Assembly: GCF_005047635.1 (NCBI RefSeq)
Contig: NZ_SUKC01000009.1
Coordinates: 1-64,000, forward strand
Length of the DNA: 64,000 nt
Direction: 5' to 3'
Source: Arthrobacter sp. CAU 1506
GTDB taxonomy: Bacteria > Actinomycetota > Actinomycetes > Actinomycetales > Micrococcaceae
Made by a program: the position numbers and the translations under genes. Positions 60,294-64,000 of this stretch are shown here, piece after piece. Under the pieces are notes generated by a model. The model searched no databases and was not told the origin of the DNA. It worked only from the letters and a program-made list of their open reading frames with translations. The stretch's first letter is position 1. Every line of letters starts with the position of its first letter.

Positions 60294-60785
60294 GTGAGCC
60301 TGTGGAGGGGTGAGGCGAAGGACTGGTGGGACTGGCTGTTCATCGCCGGGGTCATCCTCAAGGGACTGGACGGTGCTGTCGAAATCATCGGCGGATTGCT
60401 GCTGCTGGTGGCCGATCCAGCGCAGATCCACGGTCTGGTCCTGCGGCTGACCCAGCCCGAACTCGCTGAGGACCCGCAGGACTTCATCGCCACGCATTTG
60501 CTGCACGCATCGGGCACCTTGACCGGCAGCGCCGTGGCGTATGCGGCCGTCTACCTACTGGTGCACGGGGCCGTGAAGGTCGTGCTGGTGACGGCTGTAC
60601 TGATGAACAAGCTCTGGGCCTATCCGTGGATGATCGCTGTCCTGTTGGTTTTTATTGGCTACCAGATCTACCAGTTCGCGGTCTCGCCCACGCCGGGTTT
60701 GGTGGCCCTGACCGTCTTTGACGCACTGGTGGTGGTGCTGACCTGGCACGAATACCGCCGGCAGCGGGAACGCCAAGCCGCCTGA
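60294..60785 (+). CDS. DUF2127 family membrane protein
   Basis: 163 residues. DWLFIAGVILKGLDGAVEIIGGLLLLV at the start, HGAVKVVLVTAVLMNKLWAYPWMIAVLLVFIGYQIYQF in the middle and a basic C-terminus match DUF2127, a four-helix membrane family of unknown function. The start is GTG 60294 after CGGAGC. It shares a very short divergent promoter with the XRE-cupin gene. Confidence 0.83.
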   Translation: MSLWRGEAKDWWDWLFIAGVILKGLDGAVEIIGGLLLLVADPAQIHGLVLRLTQPELAEDPQDFIATHLLHASGTLTGSAVAYAAVYLLVHGAVKVVLVTAVLMNKLWAYPWMIAVLLVFIGYQIYQFAVSPTPGLVALTVFDALVVVLTWHEYRRQRERQAA

Positions 60786-60874
60786 CCGCGGGCCGCGCGA
60801 TCACCAAATCGTCCCGCAAGCCACGCGACCGCCAGATCTTCCGATCGCCAACAGCCGCGCGGGCGGTTCCGAAC

Positions 60875-61249
60875 CTACAGCACGTGAGAGGCAATGAGTT
60901 GCGACAGCGATCGGATGTCTACGCTGCCCTTGAACTCAAGCCGCACTTTGCCCAACCCGCTGAACCACAGATCAAGTTCCGTATCCAGGTCGAAAGTGCC
61001 CGCGGTTTCCACTGAGAACGATTGAATCTTGGAGTACGGCAGTGAGGTGTAGTCGCGTTTCTTGCCGGTCATGCCTTGGGCATTCACCGCGATCAGGCGT
61101 TTGTCGGTGAAGACAACATAGTCGCGGATGCCCTTGAAGGTGGCCAGGATGTTTTCCCCGTGGATGAAAATCTGGGTGACGTCCCGGGCCACCTCGCCGG
61201 GATCGCAGGGGCCGAGTTTGACGAAGGAGGCGTTGTTGAAATCGATCAT
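60875..61249 (-). CDS. PH-like domain protein (bacterial PH family)
   Basis: 124 residues. IFIHGENILATFKGIRDYVVFTDKRLIAVNAQGMTGKKRDYTSLPYSKIQSFSVETAG is the beta-sandwich core of the bacterial pleckstrin-homology proteins related to YvbH. There is no membrane segment. The start is ATG 61249; the longer frame to 61492 is Arg/His-rich shadow sequence. There is little ribosome-site signal. Function is unknown; these proteins are often stress-linked. Confidence 0.8.
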   Translation of the reverse strand: MIDFNNASFVKLGPCDPGEVARDVTQIFIHGENILATFKGIRDYVVFTDKRLIAVNAQGMTGKKRDYTSLPYSKIQSFSVETAGTFDLDTELDLWFSGLGKVRLEFKGSVDIRSLSQLIASHVL

Positions 61250-61311
61250 GCCGCAACGGTAATGGTTCGCACTGACAACCCGCTGTAACCGGCCGCCGTG
61301 GCGCCTGCCGG

Positions 61312-61917
61312 TTACGCAGTGGTGCCGATTTCCTGTTCCATGTCCGCGGTGCTCAGCACCCGGCCGAAGAAGGTCCCGATCGCGTCCAAGCTGGCGTTTT
61401 GGGCAGCTTCGGAGCGGCCTCCGGTGGCGTCCGAAAGGAACGCGACTTTGTAGTCGTTCATGTAGGCGCTTCGGGCCGTGGACTCGCAGCACACCTCGGT
61501 CAGCGTGCCGGCAATGATCACCGTGTCCACGGTGTTGAGCCCTCGGATGGTGGCCAGCACGCTTTTCAGCGGGGTGTTGTGGAACGCGTCATACCGGTGC
61601 TTGTCCAGCACGTAGTCGTCGGCTTCGGGTTTGAGCTCCTCGACGACTTCCACGCCGTTGGTTCCGCGGCGCATGCCGACGGTCTGCAGCCGCTGGTTGT
61701 AGGTGGTCTCCAGCGGCGACACATCAAACGAGTCGAGCAGCACGTGCCGGGTGTAGATCACCGGGATGCCGGCCTGCCGGCAGGCCGCGACGGCGGTCAC
61801 CATCTCGGGCAGCCGCTTGCGTGCCATCGGCACCTCCATCGGCGCGCCTTCCAGCACAAAGTCGTTCTGCATATCGATCATCAACAGTGCGGACCTGGCC
61901 GCATCAATGCTCCACAT
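61312..61917 (-). CDS. Isochorismatase-like cysteine hydrolase
   Basis: 201 residues. The triad of the family is visible: Asp15 in LLMIDMQNDF, the lysine in YVLDKHRYDAF (about 107) and the cysteine in GTLTEVCCESTARSA (about 143). This is the layout of nicotinamidase, N-carbamoylsarcosine amidase and related hydrolases. AGGGGGAACC precedes the ATG. No neighbour indicates the substrate. Confidence 0.87.
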   Translation of the reverse strand: MWSIDAARSALLMIDMQNDFVLEGAPMEVPMARKRLPEMVTAVAACRQAGIPVIYTRHVLLDSFDVSPLETTYNQRLQTVGMRRGTNGVEVVEELKPEADDYVLDKHRYDAFHNTPLKSVLATIRGLNTVDTVIIAGTLTEVCCESTARSAYMNDYKVAFLSDATGGRSEAAQNASLDAIGTFFGRVLSTADMEQEIGTTA

Positions 61918-62011
61918 GGTTCCCCCTGGCGAGGTTCTGGCCGGCGCGCGGCAGCTGACTGGACTTGAGACCTAGGTTACATGGCCCGCACCCTGCCGCG
62001 GGCGGCAGAGG

Positions 62012-62947
62012 CTACGCCTGCTCGCCCAACTCCCGCTGCGCGGCGGCAGCAGCTTTCCGCGTCCGGTCAGCGGTCCTGGCCGCAGACACCAGGTCTTCCT
62101 CGGCCGCTTCGATCGTGCGGTCGGTGGCGGCAATCTCGCGCGTCAGCTCCTCGATGCGCTTTTTCAGTTCACTTAGCTCGTCGGAGAGTGCATCGCGGCG
62201 GTTCTGCAACTGGTCCAGCTTGTCCAAGACCTTCTGTTCTTTGGCCTCGGCATCGTCTTTTCGGCGCTCGGCTTTCTCCACCTCGGCCCGCGCCAACCGG
62301 CGGCGCCGCTCCGCCTCCTCGGCTTCCTGCTTCGCGGCCCGGTCGGCCTTGGCGGCCCGGCGTTCGGCCAGCTCGTCCCGCGCCGGAGCCTTGGCGCTGC
62401 GGCGGGGCGGGGCAGCGGACACCGGCGCGGGTGATCCAACGGCTTCCGGCACGGCGACGATACCGTCCAAGTCCACCGGGTCCAGCCCGGTGGAAGCGAA
62501 TGATGTGGTGAGCAGTCCGCTGGCCAGCGCAGCACCCGCCGCAGGGTCGGACATGGCGGCACGCAGCGTCTGCTCCACTTCGGTGACGACGGCCGGGCCG
62601 ACTGAATGGCCCAGTTCGTCGGCCAACTGCCGTCCGCTCGACGCCATGGCGGACAGAAGCCCGCGGCGCTGGTCGCCCAGCGCCCGCATCTGGCTGGGGT
62701 CCAGTTCCTGCTGCGCCTGGCTCATCGCCGCCCCCAGCTCGATGACCCCGTCGATCTCATCGCGGCGGTGGACTGCCATCATGTTGAGCAGCCAAGCCGC
62801 TGCCGTGGGTTTCGACAGGCCGCGCAACCGTGCTGCCAGAGCCTTGTCCCCGGCCTGCGCGGCTTCCTTGGCCTTGGCGTTGCGGGCCGCGGTGAACTCA
62901 CCCGGCAGCAGCGCATACAGCTCCCGGGCCGCGCTCTCCAAATCCAT
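62012..62947 (-). CDS. Conserved coiled-coil protein, unknown function
   Basis: 311 residues. The N-terminal 130 residues are helical and Ala-rich (ELYALLPGEFTAARNAKAKEA...LSKPTAAAWLLNMMA), a pattern I associate with a conserved actinobacterial hypothetical family. The C-terminal half (about 185-305) is a highly charged coiled coil with RRDALSDELSELKKRIEEL. There is no signal peptide or membrane helix. I recognise no biochemical function. Confidence 0.7.
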   Translation of the reverse strand: MDLESAARELYALLPGEFTAARNAKAKEAAQAGDKALAARLRGLSKPTAAAWLLNMMAVHRRDEIDGVIELGAAMSQAQQELDPSQMRALGDQRRGLLSAMASSGRQLADELGHSVGPAVVTEVEQTLRAAMSDPAAGAALASGLLTTSFASTGLDPVDLDGIVAVPEAVGSPAPVSAAPPRRSAKAPARDELAERRAAKADRAAKQEAEEAERRRRLARAEVEKAERRKDDAEAKEQKVLDKLDQLQNRRDALSDELSELKKRIEELTREIAATDRTIEAAEEDLVSAARTADRTRKAAAAAQRELGEQA

Positions 62948-63002
62948 GCGCCCTAGCCTAATCGGCCCTGTTCCCGGTGCCTCTCAGGCACGGCGCAGCC
63001 GC

Positions 63003-63419
63003 CTACCGGGACTTTCGAGTCTCCCTGTTGTTGGCCTTGCGCAGCGCCTCGACCAACTGGGACTTGTCCATTTTCGACCGGCCGGGCACGTCGAGCTTTT
63101 TCGCCAGGTCGTAAAGGTGTTCCTTGGAAGCGTTCGCGTCCACCCCACCCTTGGTCTGCCGCGAGGTGTTCTTGCCGCCCTTGGCCTGCTGGTCCGAGGG
63201 GCCGTACTTCTCCTTCGGCTCCCAGTGGTCGCCGACTTTTTCGTGGGAATGCTTGAGTGCACTGTAGGCAACGCGGTGGGCGCGTTCCTCGTCGCCGTAC
63301 GTTTCGGCGGCCGAGTCATGGGCCTCCGCGAAAGTCTCCTGCGCCTTCTTGCCTGAACGCTGCAGTGTGCTGGGCAGTTCGCTTTGCTTCGGCTTGCCGC
63401 TCTTGGTCGTCTTGGGCAT
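63003..63419 (-). CDS. ChaB-like protein with C-terminal Rho_N domain
   Basis: 138 residues. Residues 13-70 (SELPSTLQRSGKKAQETFAEAHDSAAETYGDEERAHRVAYSALKHSHEKVGDHW) are the ChaB family. The C-terminus (SKEHLYDLAKKLDVPGRSKMDKSQLVEALRKAN) is the Rho N-terminal/SAP-like helical module that can bind nucleic acid. The start is ATG 63419, ten bases after AGGGA; GTG 63428 is too close to that site. It is a small basic cytoplasmic protein of unknown role, common in actinomycetes. Confidence 0.82.
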   Translation of the reverse strand: MPKTTKSGKPKQSELPSTLQRSGKKAQETFAEAHDSAAETYGDEERAHRVAYSALKHSHEKVGDHWEPKEKYGPSDQQAKGGKNTSRQTKGGVDANASKEHLYDLAKKLDVPGRSKMDKSQLVEALRKANNRETRKSR

Positions 63420-63562
63420 CCGGGCCACGTCCCTTCACCAGAGATTGTTTCCGTTTCCATCTCCAACGTGGCACAGTTCCCCGGCCCTGCCAAGGGACAA
63501 ACCGGGCTTGTGGAGGGGAAGAAGGGCCGGGGGACCGCATCCCGCCACGGCACAATGTAAGG

Positions 63563-64000
63563 GTGACCCAGCCAGCCTCCCGCACCACTCAACCTCCGCG
63601 TGGCCACTATCGTCCGTTCGATCTGGCGGTCATCGGCGCGGGTCTGGTTTTCGCCGAGTCGCTGGACGGTTTGGCCGCGGCGTTGACGGTGGCGCCCGAC
63701 GAGGCGACCCCCGGCGCTGCCGCAACCGGACCCTTCGCAGGCGGCACCGCCGTCGTGCAGGCTCCGCCGGGCACGGGCAAGACCACGTTGGTGCCGCCGC
63801 TGGTGGCGAACCTGGCCGCCGGGGCTGCGCTGAGCCGCCAGCCAAGCGTGGTGGTGACCCAGCCGCGCCGGGTCGCGGCCCGTTCGGCGGCGCGGCGGCT
63901 GGCGTTCCTCGACGGCAGCACGCTGGGCGGCCGCGTCGGCTACACGGTCCGCGGCGAGCGTCGGGCCGGTGCTCAGACCCTGGTCGAGTTCGTCACGCCG
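63563..64000 (+). CDS. hrpB: HrpB-type ATP-dependent helicase, N-terminal part (partial)
   Basis: 146 codons run to the window edge without a stop. After a leader of about 60 residues, VVQAPPGTGKTTLVPPLVAN (Walker A) and VVVTQPRRVAARSAARRLA (motif Ia), then GGRVGYTVRGERR and TLVEFVTP (motif Ic) match DEAH/RHA helicases of the HrpB family. The DEAH box and the remainder are beyond the window. The start is GTG 63563, with GTAAGG immediately upstream. It is divergent from the ChaB-like gene across 143 bp. Confidence 0.9.
   Translation, partial: MTQPASRTTQPPRGHYRPFDLAVIGAGLVFAESLDGLAAALTVAPDEATPGAAATGPFAGGTAVVQAPPGTGKTTLVPPLVANLAAGAALSRQPSVVVTQPRRVAARSAARRLAFLDGSTLGGRVGYTVRGERRAGAQTLVEFVTP

Noticed and set aside
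63735-63755. Match to the hairpin-repeat arm near 63740
   Set aside because: It lies inside the helicase coding sequence (encoding GTAVVQA) and has no pairing arm; coincidence of codon use.

Overview
The window is high-GC DNA with short intergenic gaps, frequent GTG starts, ATGA/GTGA stop-start overlaps and an iniBAC-type dynamin locus. It fits an actinomycete, most likely an Arthrobacter-like member of the Micrococcaceae (inference from gene content; no rRNA or marker gene is present). I found no tRNA, rRNA, CRISPR array or intact insertion sequence. The left edge may carry the last 25 codons of a transposase.

Region 1 (about 0.3-15 kb) is an aldarate (glucarate/galactarate) catabolic island. 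Glucarate dehydratase, ketoglutarate-semialdehyde dehydrogenase and 5-dehydro-4-deoxyglucarate dehydratase form a minus-strand operon. Next come a LysR regulator, a divergent TctC-TctB-TctA uptake system with a universal stress protein, malate:quinone oxidoreductase, a FadR-type GntR regulator, L-talarate/galactarate dehydratase and a 2-hydroxyacid dehydrogenase. Glucarate and galactarate would converge on 5-keto-4-deoxyglucarate, then 2-oxoglutarate, with Mqo taking up the TCA flux. The kdgD and tctC promoters share a block of about 44 bp beside the LysR gene, and a FadR-like operator precedes the talarate/galactarate dehydratase.

Region 2 (16.1-26.2 kb) is the most distinctive part. It holds a membrane-anchored Hsp70-like ATPase with a Pro/Thr-rich tail, translationally coupled to a large ATPase-LuxR regulator. 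After these come an IniB-domain protein with an Asp-rich repeat tract and a VEDSFN repeat tract, an intercistronic hairpin, and two dynamin-like GTPases (IniA-like and IniC-like, overlapping by 4 bp). This resembles the mycobacterial iniBAC operon, with an Hsp70 partner added to the regulator. I read it as a cell-envelope stress or membrane remodelling system.

Region 3 (26-43 kb) is mostly chromosomal housekeeping and accessory metabolism: an APC permease, a CDF metal exporter, a uracil-DNA glycosylase-like protein, a membrane-anchored molybdopterin oxidoreductase, YceI, a 2-hydroxyacid dehydrogenase, a divergent ROK regulator and GAPDH, an ArsR-SRPBCC fusion, a zinc alcohol dehydrogenase, hpaH-hpaI, a flavodoxin-fold protein and a CynX-like MFS carrier. 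Several of the regulators have clear palindromic operators at their own or the divergent promoter.

Region 4 (43-60 kb) is oriented to hydrophobic or aromatic substrates. It has a ferredoxin-ferredoxin reductase fusion coupled to a cytochrome P450, a secreted Ig-like repeat protein, a protoglobin, an MFS carrier, an M20 amidohydrolase, benzaldehyde dehydrogenase plus aryl-alcohol dehydrogenase, a complete Liv-type ABC importer and an XRE-cupin regulator. Two long hairpins with the same loop (38.9 and 51.5 kb), plus weaker relatives, form a dispersed repeat family. A nested inverted repeat of about 125 bp at 59.5 kb is unexplained.

Region 5 (60-64 kb) holds small conserved proteins (DUF2127, PH-like, isochorismatase-like, coiled coil, ChaB/Rho_N) and the start of an HrpB-type helicase that runs off the right edge.
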